Below, piece by piece: positions 27,141-37,372 of a stretch of DNA of 64,000 nt. Made by a program: the position numbers and the translations under genes. How positions within the stretch are numbered: position 1 is the first letter of the stretch; every line of letters starts with the position of its first letter. Origin of the DNA: Macrococcus sp. DPC7161 (lineage in GTDB: Bacteria > Bacillota > Bacilli > Staphylococcales > Staphylococcaceae); assembly GCF_004117835.1 (NCBI RefSeq), contig NZ_SDSC01000002.1, forward strand, positions 186,001-250,000, given 5' to 3'. The notes under the pieces were generated by a model. The model searched no databases, was not told the origin of the DNA, and worked only from the letters and a program-made list of their open reading frames with translations.

Positions 27141-28680
27141 AGCTCAAGTTGCAATGGTAATGAACTTAGACAAATGTATTGGCTGTCATACGTGTAGTGT
27201 GACATGTAAAAGTACTTGGACAAACCGTCCAGGTGCTGAATACATGTGGTTTAATAACGTAGAAACAAAACCAGGTATTGGTTACCCAAAACGTTGGGAA
27301 GACCAAGAACAATATAAAGGTGGTTGGAAATTAGGTAAAAGCGGCAAATTAGAACTTAAATCTGGTTCTAAATTATCTAAAATCGCTTTAGGTAAAATTT
27401 TCTACAACCCAGATATGCCTGAAATGAAAGATTATTATGAGCCATGGACTTATAACTACAAACATCTTACAACTGCAAAAGAATCAAAACATTCACCAGT
27501 AGCTAAAGCAGAGTCAATCATTACTGGTAAAAAATTAGATTTAGAATGGGGTCCAAACTGGGAAGATGATTTAGCTGGTGGCCACATTACTGGACCAATG
27601 GATCCAAACATTCAAAAAATTGAAGATGAAATCAAATTCAATTTCGAACAATCATTCATGATGTATTTACCACGTTTATGTGAACACTGTTTAAACCCTG
27701 CCTGTGTGGCAAGTTGTCCAAGTGGGGCAATGTATAAACGTGATGAAGACGGTATCGTCCTTGTTGACCAAGACGCATGTCGTGGATGGCGTTACTGTAT
27801 GACGGGTTGTCCATATAAAAAAGTTTACTTCAACTGGAAAACGAATAAAGCAGAAAAATGTACATTCTGCTTCCCACGTGTTGAAGCAGGTATTCCGACT
27901 GTATGTTCAGAAACATGTACAGGACGTATGCGTTATTTAGGTGTGTTATTATATGATGCTGACCGTGTATTAGAAGCGGCTTCAGTAACAGATGAGCAAG
28001 ATTTATATCAATCACAATTGGACTTATTCTTAGATCCGAATGATCCAGAAATCATTGCTCAAGCTGAACGTGATGGCATTCCTCAAGATTGGATTGAAGC
28101 GGCACAAAATTCACCGGTGTACAAGCTTGCAATTGAATATAAACTTGCATTCCCATTACACCCTGAATATCGTACATTACCAATGGTTTGGTATTGCCCA
28201 CCATTAAGTCCAATCATGAATTACTTTGAAGGTAAAGATTCTATCAAAAACCCAGATATGATCTTCCCTGCTATTGAAGAGATGCGTTTACCAGTACAAT
28301 ATTTAGCGAACATGTTAACAGCTGGAGATACAAAGACAGTTAAAGAAGCATTACAACGTATGGCAATGATGCGTAGTTACATGCGAGCAATCTCAAGCGG
28401 TAAAGACTTCGATGAAGCAAAACTTGCACGTGTTGGCATGACAGCACAACAAGTAAAAATGATGTACCGTTTACTAGCGATTGCAAAACATGAAGATCGT
28501 TTTGTCATCCCAACAAGCCATAAAGAAGGTTACATGGATACGTATAGCGCGCAAGGTGGCGAGGGTTATACAAGTGATAACTTTGGTGCAGATTGTGACG
28601 GCTGTGGCCCAGTAGCACCTGGCAAATCAGGTAAAGAAATTTACGAAGATAATTTCTATGGAGGCATTTGGCGTGATTAA
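27130..28680 (+). CDS. narH: Nitrate reductase beta subunit NarH
   Basis: A 516-residue iron-sulfur subunit that passes electrons from NarI to NarG. Four cysteine clusters are visible: CIGCHTCSVTC, CEHCLNPACVASC, CRGWRYCMTGCPY (the Trp in place of one Cys marks the [3Fe-4S] site) and CTFC...CSETC. The start is TTG, 9 nt after GGAGG and inside the end of narG; no in-frame ATG fits, and the following KIKAQVAMVMNLDKC is the expected N-terminus. Confidence 0.97.
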   Translation: MKIKAQVAMVMNLDKCIGCHTCSVTCKSTWTNRPGAEYMWFNNVETKPGIGYPKRWEDQEQYKGGWKLGKSGKLELKSGSKLSKIALGKIFYNPDMPEMKDYYEPWTYNYKHLTTAKESKHSPVAKAESIITGKKLDLEWGPNWEDDLAGGHITGPMDPNIQKIEDEIKFNFEQSFMMYLPRLCEHCLNPACVASCPSGAMYKRDEDGIVLVDQDACRGWRYCMTGCPYKKVYFNWKTNKAEKCTFCFPRVEAGIPTVCSETCTGRMRYLGVLLYDADRVLEAASVTDEQDLYQSQLDLFLDPNDPEIIAQAERDGIPQDWIEAAQNSPVYKLAIEYKLAFPLHPEYRTLPMVWYCPPLSPIMNYFEGKDSIKNPDMIFPAIEEMRLPVQYLANMLTAGDTKTVKEALQRMAMMRSYMRAISSGKDFDEAKLARVGMTAQQVKMMYRLLAIAKHEDRFVIPTSHKEGYMDTYSAQGGEGYTSDNFGADCDGCGPVAPGKSGKEIYEDNFYGGIWRD

Positions 28681-29239
28681 TTTAGATAAATTATATCAAT
28701 TTAAAAAAACATTTGGTTTTTTTAGCCACCAATTGGTCTATCCTGAGAAATTAAATTTTCATCCTAGAGAATTTGAGGGTGTGTTTGATGAAACACACCC
28801 TGCATATGAAGCAGTAAAGCAATATTGGGACAATATGCATGAAATTTCTTTATCAGAAATTCAAGAAGTATATACACATACCTTTGATTTCGAAAAGAAA
28901 ACAACGCTTTATATGACTTATGTAAAGTTTGAAGATCAAAAAGAGCGTGGGCAAATGCTTGCACGTTTAAAAGTATTATATGAAATGTTTGGACTTGAAA
29001 TGCCAAGTTCAGAGTTATCGGATTTCTTGCCATTAATGTGTGAATTTATTTATGCAGCTGAGTGGCGCGGTGATGATAGAGCAGAAGAAAGCATGCAACT
29101 ATTATTAATGGTCATTGAAGATGGTACTTATAACTTAGTGAAAGCTTTAGAGGCCATTCAAAGCCCGTATTATCACCTTGTATTAGCAATTCGTGAAACA
29201 TGTAAAGCATGTTTAAATGATGAAAGAGGTGACAATTAA
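28673..29239 (+). CDS. narJ: Nitrate reductase assembly chaperone NarJ
   Basis: A TorD/NarJ-type chaperone of 188 residues that holds apo-NarGH until Moco insertion and membrane docking. An ATG at 28658 is in frame but consists partly of the SD itself (ATGGAGG); the GTG at 28673, 8 nt after GGAGG, gives MINLDKLYQFKKTF and was chosen. It overlaps narH by 8 nt and narI by one base (TAATG). Confidence 0.92.
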   Translation: MINLDKLYQFKKTFGFFSHQLVYPEKLNFHPREFEGVFDETHPAYEAVKQYWDNMHEISLSEIQEVYTHTFDFEKKTTLYMTYVKFEDQKERGQMLARLKVLYEMFGLEMPSSELSDFLPLMCEFIYAAEWRGDDRAEESMQLLLMVIEDGTYNLVKALEAIQSPYYHLVLAIRETCKACLNDERGDN

Positions 29240-29913
29240 TGCTTGCACAGTTACTTTGGGTAATCTTCCCGTATGCTTGTATCGCAACGTTCATTATTGG
29301 TCATATATTTAGATTTAGATATGATCAATTTTCATGGACAGCAAAATCAAGTGAATTTATTGAAAAGAAACAATTAATGTGGGGTAGTATTTTATTTCAC
29401 TTAGGTATTATTCCCGTGATTTTAGGACACGTTGCAGGACTTGGTATTCCAGCAAGTTGGTTACGTGCAATTGGTGTTAGTGATCATATGTATCATATTG
29501 GTGCTGTTTATATTGGAAGTATTTTCGGTATCGTAACTTTAATAGGTATGATATTATTAACTGCGCGACGTATAACAAATGAAAGTGTTCGTAAATTAAG
29601 TTCGTTATCGGATATTTTAGTAAATATTTTATTATTATTTATTGTATTTATCGGTTGTTACTCAACGATTGTGACAAACTTTACGATGCCACACTTTGAT
29701 TATAGACAAACGATATCTGAGTGGTTCCGTGGTTTATTGATTTTAAGACCACAAGTGGCATATATGGCAGATGTACCATTACAATTCAAATTACATGTGA
29801 TTACAGGCTTCTTAATCTTTGCATTATGGCCATTTACAAGACTTGTGCACGTATGGAGTGTTCCTGTAAACTATGTAGGTCGAAGTCATATTCTTTACCG
29901 TAAACATAAATAA
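29239..29913 (+). CDS. narI: Nitrate reductase gamma subunit NarI
   Basis: A 224-residue di-heme b membrane anchor that oxidises menaquinol. Five hydrophobic helices are seen; heme-ligating histidines are expected in HIFRF, HLGIIPVILGH and the C-terminal FKLHVITGF and RLVHVWSVP. GAGGTGA precedes the ATG. No terminator separates it from nreA 69 nt downstream, so nre is probably read through from nar. Confidence 0.96.
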   Translation: MLAQLLWVIFPYACIATFIIGHIFRFRYDQFSWTAKSSEFIEKKQLMWGSILFHLGIIPVILGHVAGLGIPASWLRAIGVSDHMYHIGAVYIGSIFGIVTLIGMILLTARRITNESVRKLSSLSDILVNILLLFIVFIGCYSTIVTNFTMPHFDYRQTISEWFRGLLILRPQVAYMADVPLQFKLHVITGFLIFALWPFTRLVHVWSVPVNYVGRSHILYRKHK

Positions 29914-29982
29914 TAAAAGAATAAGAAATAAACAACTAAAAACAATAAAAGCAACAAAAAATAAAAATAAGGAGGTGTCGCA

Positions 29983-30453
29983 ATGCAAACGGTAATGGCA
30001 TCTTATGATTATCAAACGATTATACATCAAATGAAAGAGCGTCTTAATGTCGATTTTGTAGGTATTGCGATGCCTTCAGATTTAATTTCACAAACCAATA
30101 TCAAATGGCAATTTGTTTCAGGTGAAACAAATAAGCGTTACAAATTAATCGAGTTACAGCGAGGCAAAGGTATTGCTGGGCAAGTGATTAAATCAGGGAA
30201 ACCATGGATAGAACTGGATGTAGATCATAGTGAACTAATATCACATATATTTGATTTCCCAATTGTGAAGTTCGAGCGATTAACAAGCTTTATTTCCATT
30301 CCGCTTTGGAAGTATAATAAAGTTGCGGCAGTATTGTTGATTGGCAATAGAGGACATCACAAATTTGATTCAAATATTATGAAAGATGTTGAAAAATCAC
30401 TGACAGAAGGCTTTGGGCCGTTCTACAGAAAGGATACAATCAATCATGGATAA
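29983..30453 (+). CDS. nreA: Nitrate receptor NreA (GAF domain)
   Basis: A 156-residue single GAF-domain protein that binds nitrate and controls the kinase NreB, so nitrate and low oxygen are sensed together. The GAF core runs from IIHQMKERLNVDFVGIAMP through GKGIAGQVIKSGKPWIELD to AAVLLIGNRGHHKFD. A perfect AAGGAGGTG SD precedes the ATG. It overlaps nreB by 8 nt. Confidence 0.93.
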   Translation: MQTVMASYDYQTIIHQMKERLNVDFVGIAMPSDLISQTNIKWQFVSGETNKRYKLIELQRGKGIAGQVIKSGKPWIELDVDHSELISHIFDFPIVKFERLTSFISIPLWKYNKVAAVLLIGNRGHHKFDSNIMKDVEKSLTEGFGPFYRKDTINHG

Positions 30454-31465
30454 TCAACAATTAAGCCAGTTAATGCTGGCTTTTTATAATGATACAGACG
30501 AAATGATTTTGTTTATTAATGATGATAATGAAATTATATTTATGAATGATGCGGCAAAGACATTATTAAGTCATCACGATAACCTTGAGCATATGACAAA
30601 GTCGATTTGTAATGTATGCTTAGGTTATACGAGCGAAAAGGCATTGATGACATGTTTAGATTGTTTCATGAAGAACAATACAAAAAATAATACATTCCAA
30701 ATGTTTATTAAAGATGAAGCGGGTACACCTGTACCATATTCTGCATCCTATGTATATTTATCAGAACATCAAATCAAGGTGTTACATTTACAAAATATTT
30801 CACCACAAATCAAAACACAAGAATCACTCCATCAAAAAACAGTTACACAGCGTATACTTCAAGCACAAGAAAATGAAAGAAAACGTATTTCTAGAGAACT
30901 ACATGATAGCTTAGTACAGGAGTTATTACATGTGATGGTCGACTTACGACTCACAAAATACAAAAAGAACGAAGAGCTTGAGAAGCATTTACAGCTTATC
31001 GAAGGATCGATGTCTCGCTTAATGGATGATGTGCGTAATATGTCATTAGAATTAAGACCCGCATCTTTAGATGATTTAGGTATCGAAGCAGCATTGAAGT
31101 CACACATTAAGCAACTACAAAAGAATTACGGCATTGAAGTGCATTTAGATTCTAATTTAAATGACCGCAGATTCAGTAATGAAATTGAAACGGTAGTTTA
31201 TCGTGTTACACAAGAAGCGATACTTAATGCATTAAAATATGCTAATGTAGATGATGTAGATGTCTTTATTCAATATTCAGAACAAGAATTGTTAGTAGAA
31301 GTTAGTGATCAAGGTGTTGGCTTTACACATGAAGATGCGCCACTAGGAACAGGATTAGGTTTATTTGGTATGCGAGAAAGAGCCGAAATTGTAGGTGGAG
31401 ATGTACAAATCAATAGTGTTAAAAATAAAGGCACCATCGTTACGCTAACCATTCCACTAAGTTAG
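30446..31465 (+). CDS. nreB: Oxygen-sensing histidine kinase NreB
   Basis: A 339-residue cytoplasmic sensor kinase. The PAS domain holds four cysteines spaced C-x2-C-x11-C-x2-C (CNVC...CLDC), exactly the ligand set of the oxygen-labile [4Fe-4S] cluster in S. carnosus NreB. The phospho-accepting His lies in [16 protein letters not shown] (HisKA_3 type), and the HATPase region ends in [18 protein letters not shown]. The ATG at 30446 follows GAAAGGA; an upstream in-frame start at 30413 was rejected. nreC follows after 10 nt. Confidence 0.95.
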   Translation: MDNQQLSQLMLAFYNDTDEMILFINDDNEIIFMNDAAKTLLSHHDNLEHMTKSICNVCLGYTSEKALMTCLDCFMKNNTKNNTFQMFIKDEAGTPVPYSASYVYLSEHQIKVLHLQNISPQIKTQESLHQKTVTQRILQAQENERKRISRELHDSLVQELLHVMVDLRLTKYKKNEELEKHLQLIEGSMSRLMDDVRNMSLELRPASLDDLGIEAALKSHIKQLQKNYGIEVHLDSNLNDRRFSNEIETVVYRVTQEAILNALKYANVDDVDVFIQYSEQELLVEVSDQGVGFTHEDAPLGTGLGLFGMRERAEIVGGDVQINSVKNKGTIVTLTIPLS

Positions 31466-31475
31466 GAGGGGCTAC

Positions 31476-32126
31476 ATGAAGATTGTTATTGCGGATGATC
31501 ATGCAGTGGTAAGAACAGGTTTCTCAATGATTTTAAATTATCAAGATGATATGGAAGTCGTTGCTACAGCAGCAGATGGATTAGAAGCATTTCAAATGGT
31601 AGCAAAACATCATCCAGATGTATTGATATTAGATTTGAGTATGCCTCCAGGAGAGTCGGGACTCATTGCAACAGGTAAGATTAAAGATGCATTTCCAGAA
31701 ACAAAAATTCTCATCTTAACGATGTTTGATGATGAAGAATATTTGTTCCACGTGTTACGTAATGGAGCGAACGGATATATTTTAAAAAATGCACCAGATG
31801 AAGAGTTGATACAAGCAGTAAGAACTGTCAATAATGGTGATACATTTATCGATCCTAAAATGGCAACATCACTCGTGCATGAATTAATGACAGGTGGGAA
31901 AGAAGAAGCAAAATCCAATGACCCATTTAAAATACTATCAAAACGTGAGTTAGAAATTTTACCTTTAATCGCTAAAGGATATGGAAATAAAGAAATATCA
32001 GAGATGCTTTTCGTGTCTGTGAAGACAGTCGAAGCACATAAAGCAAGAATAATGGACAAATTAGGTTTGAAATCTAGACCAGAATTAGTTGAATATGCGT
32101 TAAAGAAAAAGTTATTGGAATTTTAA
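31476..32126 (+). CDS. nreC: Response regulator NreC (NarL/LuxR type)
   Basis: A 216-residue activator. The receiver domain has the acidic pocket (IADDH) and the phospho-Asp in [10 protein letters not shown]; the C-terminal LuxR HTH is [43 protein letters not shown]. Phosphorylated NreC activates nar, nir and narT in staphylococci under oxygen limitation; matching boxes are seen upstream of narG and narT here. Confidence 0.95.
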   Translation: MKIVIADDHAVVRTGFSMILNYQDDMEVVATAADGLEAFQMVAKHHPDVLILDLSMPPGESGLIATGKIKDAFPETKILILTMFDDEEYLFHVLRNGANGYILKNAPDEELIQAVRTVNNGDTFIDPKMATSLVHELMTGGKEEAKSNDPFKILSKRELEILPLIAKGYGNKEISEMLFVSVKTVEAHKARIMDKLGLKSRPELVEYALKKKLLEF

Positions 32127-32140
32127 AATAGAGGTGTGTT

Positions 32141-32653
32141 ATGACACAACAATTTCAAACAAAAATGAAAGCATTACGCGTGTTGGAAAATGAGCATATG
32201 TTATTGCGTTCTATGATGCATGACTGGTTTCAATTAATGCGTAATATTAATATTTCAACAATGCCATTAGTAAAGTTTCAACAACTAAAAGCATTAAGAG
32301 AATCATTGAATGAATTTTTACCAGTACTTCGTAAACATCAAGAGAAAGAAGAGAAATTTTTCTTTCCGATACTCGGAAGTTATATAGGTACAGAACAAGG
32401 ACCAATCGTCACAATAGAAGCGGAACATGATGAAATGATGCAATACTTTAGTCATTTTATGAATGTAACAGATATGATGGACTTAAAACCTGAAGAAATA
32501 GAGTTGTTATTAAAAGACTTAAATGAAGGTTATGAAATTTGTATGGTTCATATGTATAAAGAAGAAAGCGTCTTATTTACGATGGCTGAGAAAGTCTTTA
32601 AAATCAAAGACGAAGAAGCATTATTAGAAGCAGTGAATACTAGGATTTTGTAA
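32141..32653 (+). CDS. Hemerythrin-like (HHE) protein in the nre operon
   Basis: A 170-residue all-helical protein with the spacing of a hemerythrin di-iron site: His in ENEHMLLRSMMHDW, RKHQEKEEKFFFP, EAEHDEMMQ and CMVHMYKEESVLF. It starts 14 nt after nreC behind AGAGGTG and precedes a terminator, so it is the last gene of the nar-nre transcript. An oxygen- or NO-binding role next to the oxygen sensor is attractive but inferred. It differs from ScdA/RIC, which is longer. Confidence 0.8.
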   Translation: MTQQFQTKMKALRVLENEHMLLRSMMHDWFQLMRNINISTMPLVKFQQLKALRESLNEFLPVLRKHQEKEEKFFFPILGSYIGTEQGPIVTIEAEHDEMMQYFSHFMNVTDMMDLKPEEIELLLKDLNEGYEICMVHMYKEESVLFTMAEKVFKIKDEEALLEAVNTRIL

Positions 32654-32671
32654 TTAAATAAATCAATACAT

Positions 32672-32701
32672 AGAGGCAAGGTGTTCTTGTCTCTTTTTTT
32701 A
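32672..32701 (+). terminator. Terminator of the nar-nre operon
   Basis: The stem AGAGGCAAG/CTTGTCTCT (one wobble pair) with a 5-nt loop is followed by a run of T. Confidence 0.85.
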
Positions 32702-32712
32702 TTACTGAGATA

Positions 32713-32747
32713 TAGGGACTCCCCGTACGTCATGGGGGATTTCCCCA
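32713..32747 (+). promoter_or_regulatory. Two NreC-like boxes upstream of narT
   Basis: TAGGG-ACTC-CCCGT (32713-32726) and GGGGG-ATTT-CCCCA (32734-32747) have the same GGG-N4-CCC core as the boxes before narG. A -10-like TATAAA at 32787-32792 and no good -35 suggest activation. Confidence 0.7.
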
Positions 32748-32822
32748 ATATGATAGATATTAAATTCATCTTAAAATGAGTTTGTATATAAAATCACAAA
32801 CTAATGAAAAAAGGTGAAGAGT

Positions 32823-33980
32823 ATGAACAAAGCTTCAGGTAAAACGCAGTTAGCCCTTCAAACGCTCAGTTTGATGGCTGGATTTATGGCTTGGACAATC
32901 ATTGCGCCATTAATTCCATTTATGTCTCAGGAGTTTACAATTCCAGAAAGTCAAAAAGCTATTATTTTAGCAATCCCAGTTATTTTAGGTTCGGTATTAC
33001 GTATTCCTTTAGGTTATTATGCAAACTTAATTGGTGCGCGTAAAGTATTTTTAGGTTCATTTATTTTCTTATTAATTCCTGTCTTTTTATTAAGTATGGC
33101 AAACTCAACAACGATGTTAATGATCGCTGGTCTTTTCCTAGGTATTGGTGGCGCGATTTTCTCTGTTGGGGTAACAAGTGTTCCGAAATATTTCCCTAAA
33201 GAAAAACATGGTCTTGCAAATGGTATTTACGGTATGGGTAATATCGGTACTGCCATTTCTGCATTCTTTGCACCACCTTTAGCAAATGCAATTGGTTGGA
33301 GCAACACTGTAAAATCTTATTTAATCGTTATGGCTTTATTTGCTTTATTAAACTTCTTCTTAGGTGATAAAGATGAGCCTAAAGTGAAACAACCGTTAAT
33401 GGATCAAATTAAAGGTGTTTTACCTGACTACAAATTATACTTATTAAGTTTCTGGTACTTCATTACATTTGGTGCGTTCGTAGCGTTTGGTTTATTCTTA
33501 CCAAACTTCTTAGTAAACAACTTCCACTTAGACAAAGTTGATGCTGGTATGCGTACTGGTACATTCATCGTTCTTGCAACGTTACTTCGTCCTGTCGGTG
33601 GGGTATTAGGTGATAAATTACGTGCAATGGATGTTTTAAAGGTTGTATTCGTAGGTTTAATCATTGGTGCAGTATTATTATCAATTAATCATCAAATTTT
33701 CTTCTTCACAACTGGATGTTTAATCATCGCAGCTTGTGCAGGTTTAGGTAACGGTTTAATCTTTAAACTTGCGCCAACGTATTTCTCTAAACAAGCAGGT
33801 ATCGTAAACGGTATCGTATCAATGATGGGTGGTTTAGGAGGTTTCTTCCCACCATTAGTTATCGCAGCTTGTGTAGCAAATTTAGGTACAAACAAACCAG
33901 CTTTTGCCTTCTTAGCAGTGTTTGGTATAATTGCCTTAATCACAATGTTCTGGATGGATAAAAAAGAAGGACGTAAATAA
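32823..33980 (+). CDS. narT: Nitrate/nitrite transporter NarT (MFS)
   Basis: A 385-residue MFS protein of the nitrate-nitrite porter family with about 12 helices. The MFS loop [15 protein letters not shown] and the two NNP signature glycine stretches ([19 protein letters not shown] and [19 protein letters not shown]) are clear. It takes up nitrate or expels nitrite for respiration. AAGGTG precedes the ATG at 32823; an in-frame GTG at 32814 is less likely. NreC-type boxes lie upstream. Confidence 0.95.
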   Translation: MNKASGKTQLALQTLSLMAGFMAWTIIAPLIPFMSQEFTIPESQKAIILAIPVILGSVLRIPLGYYANLIGARKVFLGSFIFLLIPVFLLSMANSTTMLMIAGLFLGIGGAIFSVGVTSVPKYFPKEKHGLANGIYGMGNIGTAISAFFAPPLANAIGWSNTVKSYLIVMALFALLNFFLGDKDEPKVKQPLMDQIKGVLPDYKLYLLSFWYFITFGAFVAFGLFLPNFLVNNFHLDKVDAGMRTGTFIVLATLLRPVGGVLGDKLRAMDVLKVVFVGLIIGAVLLSINHQIFFFTTGCLIIAACAGLGNGLIFKLAPTYFSKQAGIVNGIVSMMGGLGGFFPPLVIAACVANLGTNKPAFAFLAVFGIIALITMFWMDKKEGRK

Positions 33981-33992
33981 GAGGGGTTTTAT

Positions 33993-34985
33993 ATGCGGTA
34001 CGATAGACAAATCAAATTTAAAGGTATTAATGAATCTGGTCAACAAAGGATTTCAAATAGTACAGTCGGTATCATCGGAAGTGGGGCACTTGGCACGCAT
34101 TTAGCTGAGAGTGTTGCGCGAATGGGTATTAAAAAATTGATTATTGTCGATCGTGATTATGTAGAACTTTCTAACTTACAACGTCAGTCGTTATTTAAAG
34201 AATCTGATGCAGCTTTATCTGTACCTAAAGTTGTGGCACTCAAGCGAGAGCTACAACTGATTAGGTCAGATTTAGAAATAGAAACATATATATCACATTG
34301 CGACGCACAACTGTTGGAAGAGGCGTTTATGCAATGTGATATTTTATTAGATGCGACAGATAATTTTGAAACAAGACAAGTAATGAATGACTTTTGTTAT
34401 AAATACAATAAACCATGGGTATATGGTGCGTGTGTGGAGTCGACGTATGTTGCTTGTCCGTTTATACCGGATATAACGCCTTGCTTTAATTGTGTGATGG
34501 GGATATTACCTGTTATGAATCGTACGTGTGATACGGTAGGTATCATTGAGCCAGCGGTAAGTTTGGCAACGAGTTATCAAGTGATGTATGCCATGAAGAT
34601 ATTAACATCAACGGAATTTGAGCCAAAGCTTGTGTTTGGTGATGTATGGCAAATGGACCATACGACTTTGAAATTTAGTCGCATGGGAGATATAAATTGT
34701 AAGACATGTGGGGATTCCCCTACATATCCATATTTAAATTTACGAGAAGATCAGACGATGCTTTGTGGTCGTGATACGGTTCAATTTACGACATTGAATT
34801 TCGATCAAAATCAAATCATTCAATTTTTAGAAGAACGCAACATAGAGTACATTCATACACCGTATTTTTTACGTTTTAAGTTTTCGAATAAGCCGATGAT
34901 ATGGTTTAATGGAGGTAGGTTACTCATTCATGAAGTGAAAACAGTGAATGAAGCGAAGACAATATACCATCAATTATTTGGGTAG
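33993..34985 (+). CDS. moeB: Molybdopterin synthase adenylyltransferase MoeB (ThiF/HesA type)
   Basis: A 330-residue E1-like enzyme that adenylates the MoaD C-terminus. The nucleotide loop is VGIIGSGALGTHLAESVARMG (residues 27-47); the DRDYVELSNLQRQ block follows, and zinc-binding cysteines are in CFNC and CKTC. It begins 12 nt after narT and is followed by moaB after 11 nt. A C-terminal rhodanese domain is lacking. ThiF activity cannot be excluded, but the Moco context favours MoeB. Confidence 0.92.
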   Translation: MRYDRQIKFKGINESGQQRISNSTVGIIGSGALGTHLAESVARMGIKKLIIVDRDYVELSNLQRQSLFKESDAALSVPKVVALKRELQLIRSDLEIETYISHCDAQLLEEAFMQCDILLDATDNFETRQVMNDFCYKYNKPWVYGACVESTYVACPFIPDITPCFNCVMGILPVMNRTCDTVGIIEPAVSLATSYQVMYAMKILTSTEFEPKLVFGDVWQMDHTTLKFSRMGDINCKTCGDSPTYPYLNLREDQTMLCGRDTVQFTTLNFDQNQIIQFLEERNIEYIHTPYFLRFKFSNKPMIWFNGGRLLIHEVKTVNEAKTIYHQLFG

Positions 34986-34996
34986 GAGGATTTCAC

Positions 34997-35497
34997 GTGG
35001 AACATTCTAATGAAGTACGTAAAATATTGAACGTCGGTGTCATTACAGTTAGTGACACGAGAACATTTGAAACAGATAAAGGTGGAAAAGCAGTCATCGA
35101 ACATTTGAATCACATTGATATTCAAGTGGATAAAGAACATTACATGATTGTGCCAGATGATAAAGCAGATATTAACCATGCGATTCATAAATTGTTAAAT
35201 GATAATGTGGATGTCATTATTACAACTGGTGGTACAGGTGTGGCGAAACGTGATGTAACGATTGAAGTGGTCTCTTCTATTATTGATAAAGAAATGGAAG
35301 GCTTCGGAGAAATCTTTAGATATTTAAGTTATACAGAAGATGTTGGTACACGTGCAATGTTATCTCGTGCATTATGTGGTACGAAAGAAAACACAGTCAT
35401 CTTCTCAATACCAGGTTCTGTTGGTGCCGTGAATCTTGCAATGACAAAATTGATATCACAAGAAATTCATCATATTGTACATGAATTAAATAAATAA
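34997..35497 (+). CDS. moaB: Molybdopterin adenylyltransferase MoaB
   Basis: A 166-residue MogA/MoaB-fold enzyme that adenylates molybdopterin before metal insertion. The signature TTGGTGVAKRDVTIEVV is present, with VITVSDTRTFETDKGG at the N-terminus and SIPGSVGAVNLAM near the end. The start is GTG, 7 nt after TAGGAGGA; no ATG fits. Confidence 0.95.
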   Translation: MEHSNEVRKILNVGVITVSDTRTFETDKGGKAVIEHLNHIDIQVDKEHYMIVPDDKADINHAIHKLLNDNVDVIITTGGTGVAKRDVTIEVVSSIIDKEMEGFGEIFRYLSYTEDVGTRAMLSRALCGTKENTVIFSIPGSVGAVNLAMTKLISQEIHHIVHELNK

Positions 35498-35498
35498 T

Positions 35499-35555
35499 AA
35501 ATAACACGGAGCGTTGGGATTATGATCTCATCCTTAAACTCCGTGTTATTTTTTC
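35499..35555. terminator. Bidirectional terminator moaB / moaC
   Basis: A 12-bp stem AATAACACGGAG/CTCCGTGTTATT with a 27-nt interior is followed by a T-run, between the converging moaB and moaC. Confidence 0.85.
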
Positions 35556-35559
35556 AAGA

Positions 35560-36036
35560 TTATCGATTAAAGTCGCCGGTTTTTCCACCTGATTTATGTT
35601 GTAAATAAGTTGGGCCAATAATCATACCTTTATCAATGGCTTTTGTCATATCGTAAATCGTCAATGCAGTGGCAGAAGCACCTGTTAATGCTTCCATCTC
35701 AACACCAGTTTGACCTGTTGTTTTTACCATGCATTCGATATGCAAAGTATAACCATTAGTGGTATCCCATTCAAAGTTAATGTCTATACCACTTAAGTTG
35801 AGTGGATGGCACATAGGAATGATTTGTGCTGTATTTTTAGCAGCCATAATTCCAGCGACTTGTGCAACTGCGAGTACATCACCTTTTTTATTTTTATGGT
35901 TAATGATTTGATCATAAATGATGTCATTAACCTGTATAGAGCTTTTAGCAATGGCTACACGTGTAGACGTTTGTTTATCAGAAACATCTACCATCTTAGC
36001 ACGACCTTGTTCATTGAAATGTGTAAATTGATTCAT
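35560..36036 (-). CDS. moaC: Cyclic pyranopterin monophosphate synthase MoaC
   Basis: A 158-residue enzyme that with MoaA makes cyclic pyranopterin monophosphate, the first Moco intermediate. Conserved blocks are the N-terminal [45 protein letters not shown] and the C-terminal [19 protein letters not shown] precedes the ATG. It is transcribed away from moeA on the minus strand, as in staphylococcal Moco clusters. Confidence 0.97.
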   Translation of the reverse strand: MNQFTHFNEQGRAKMVDVSDKQTSTRVAIAKSSIQVNDIIYDQIINHKNKKGDVLAVAQVAGIMAAKNTAQIIPMCHPLNLSGIDINFEWDTTNGYTLHIECMVKTTGQTGVEMEALTGASATALTIYDMTKAIDKGMIIGPTYLQHKSGGKTGDFNR

Positions 36037-36124
36037 CGTATCATCCTTTCGTTAATACCATTATAACGAATAATACGGTGGGATTTATAATGATAAATGA
36101 AATAAATTAAAAAAGAGGGATACT

Positions 36125-37372
36125 ATGTTAGAAAAAAGAACACCGATTCCAGTGCATGATGCGATATTAAAATGTACTGAAAACGCAAAAGCAAAACAAA
36201 CGATAAAACAATATTATATAGACAGTTTAGGGTATACGTTAGCAGAAGATATTAAAGCAACGTATGATGTCCCTATGTTTAATAAGTCCCCATATGATGG
36301 CTTTGCCATTCGAAGCGCGGCATCAGTAGGTGCAAGTGGTGAATCACGCGTCCCATTTAAAGTTATCGATCATATTGGGGCAGGATCTGTTAGTAATAAA
36401 TCTTTAAAGGATAACGAAGCTGTGCGTATTATGACAGGTGCAAAGATTCCTGACGGTGCTGATGCAGTGGTTATGTTAGAGCAAACTGTTGCTACTGAAG
36501 ATGGCTTCACGATTAGAAAACCATTTTCAAAAGGTGAAAACATTTCATTCCAAGGAGAAGAATGTAAAGCAGGCGATGTCATTTTAGAAAAAGGTACAAA
36601 GATAGATGCAGGTGTGATTGCGGTGCTTGCAACATTCTCTTATGAATATGTTGAAGTGTATGAAATACCAACAGTGGCAGTTATTGCTACAGGATCAGAG
36701 TTGTTGGAAATTAATGAACCTTTGACTGAAGGTAAAATTAGAAATTCAAATGGACCGATGATTCATGCATTGTGCCAAGGATTAAACGTCAAAGTCGAGC
36801 ATTATAAAACCATCTCAGATGACTTTGATGCATTATATTTACTTGTAAAAACAGCATTAGACAATCATGATATCGTGATTACTACAGGTGGTGTAAGTGT
36901 AGGAGACTTTGACTATATGCCTGAAGTGTATAAAAAGCTAGAAGCGGATGTTTTATTTAATAAAATTGCGATGCGACCAGGTAGTGTAACGACAGTCGCT
37001 AAAAAAGGCAATCAATTCTTATTCGGATTATCAGGAAATCCAAGTGCTTGCTATACAGGATTTGAATTGTATACACGTCCAGTATTATTAAAAATGATGG
37101 GACGTCAGGCGATTTATCCAACAATGATGAAAGCGACATTATCTGAAGACTTTACAAAGCCAAATCCATTTACACGATTCATTCGTGCAGATTTAAACTA
37201 TAATGATTTATCAGTGAAACCTTCTGGGTTTAATAAAAGTAATGCAGTTGTTGCCATTGCAACGAGTAATGCCATGATTGTATTACCGGGTGGTACGAGA
37301 GGGTTCAAAGCTGGAGATGAAGTGGACGTCCTGATTACAGATGAACATAAAGAAGCAGATTTATCATGGTAA
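36125..37372 (+). CDS. moeA: Molybdopterin molybdenumtransferase MoeA
   Basis: A 415-residue enzyme that inserts molybdate into adenylated molybdopterin. The N-terminal TYDVPMFNKSPYDGFAIR, RIMTGAKIPDGADAVVM and FQGEECKAGDVIL blocks lead into the MoaB-like domain with ITTGGVSVGDFDYMPE and the MRPG motif. GAGGGAT precedes the ATG. It heads the moeA-mobB-moaE-moaD-mobA-moaA operon and overlaps mobB by 7 nt. Confidence 0.97.
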   Translation: MLEKRTPIPVHDAILKCTENAKAKQTIKQYYIDSLGYTLAEDIKATYDVPMFNKSPYDGFAIRSAASVGASGESRVPFKVIDHIGAGSVSNKSLKDNEAVRIMTGAKIPDGADAVVMLEQTVATEDGFTIRKPFSKGENISFQGEECKAGDVILEKGTKIDAGVIAVLATFSYEYVEVYEIPTVAVIATGSELLEINEPLTEGKIRNSNGPMIHALCQGLNVKVEHYKTISDDFDALYLLVKTALDNHDIVITTGGVSVGDFDYMPEVYKKLEADVLFNKIAMRPGSVTTVAKKGNQFLFGLSGNPSACYTGFELYTRPVLLKMMGRQAIYPTMMKATLSEDFTKPNPFTRFIRADLNYNDLSVKPSGFNKSNAVVAIATSNAMIVLPGGTRGFKAGDEVDVLITDEHKEADLSW

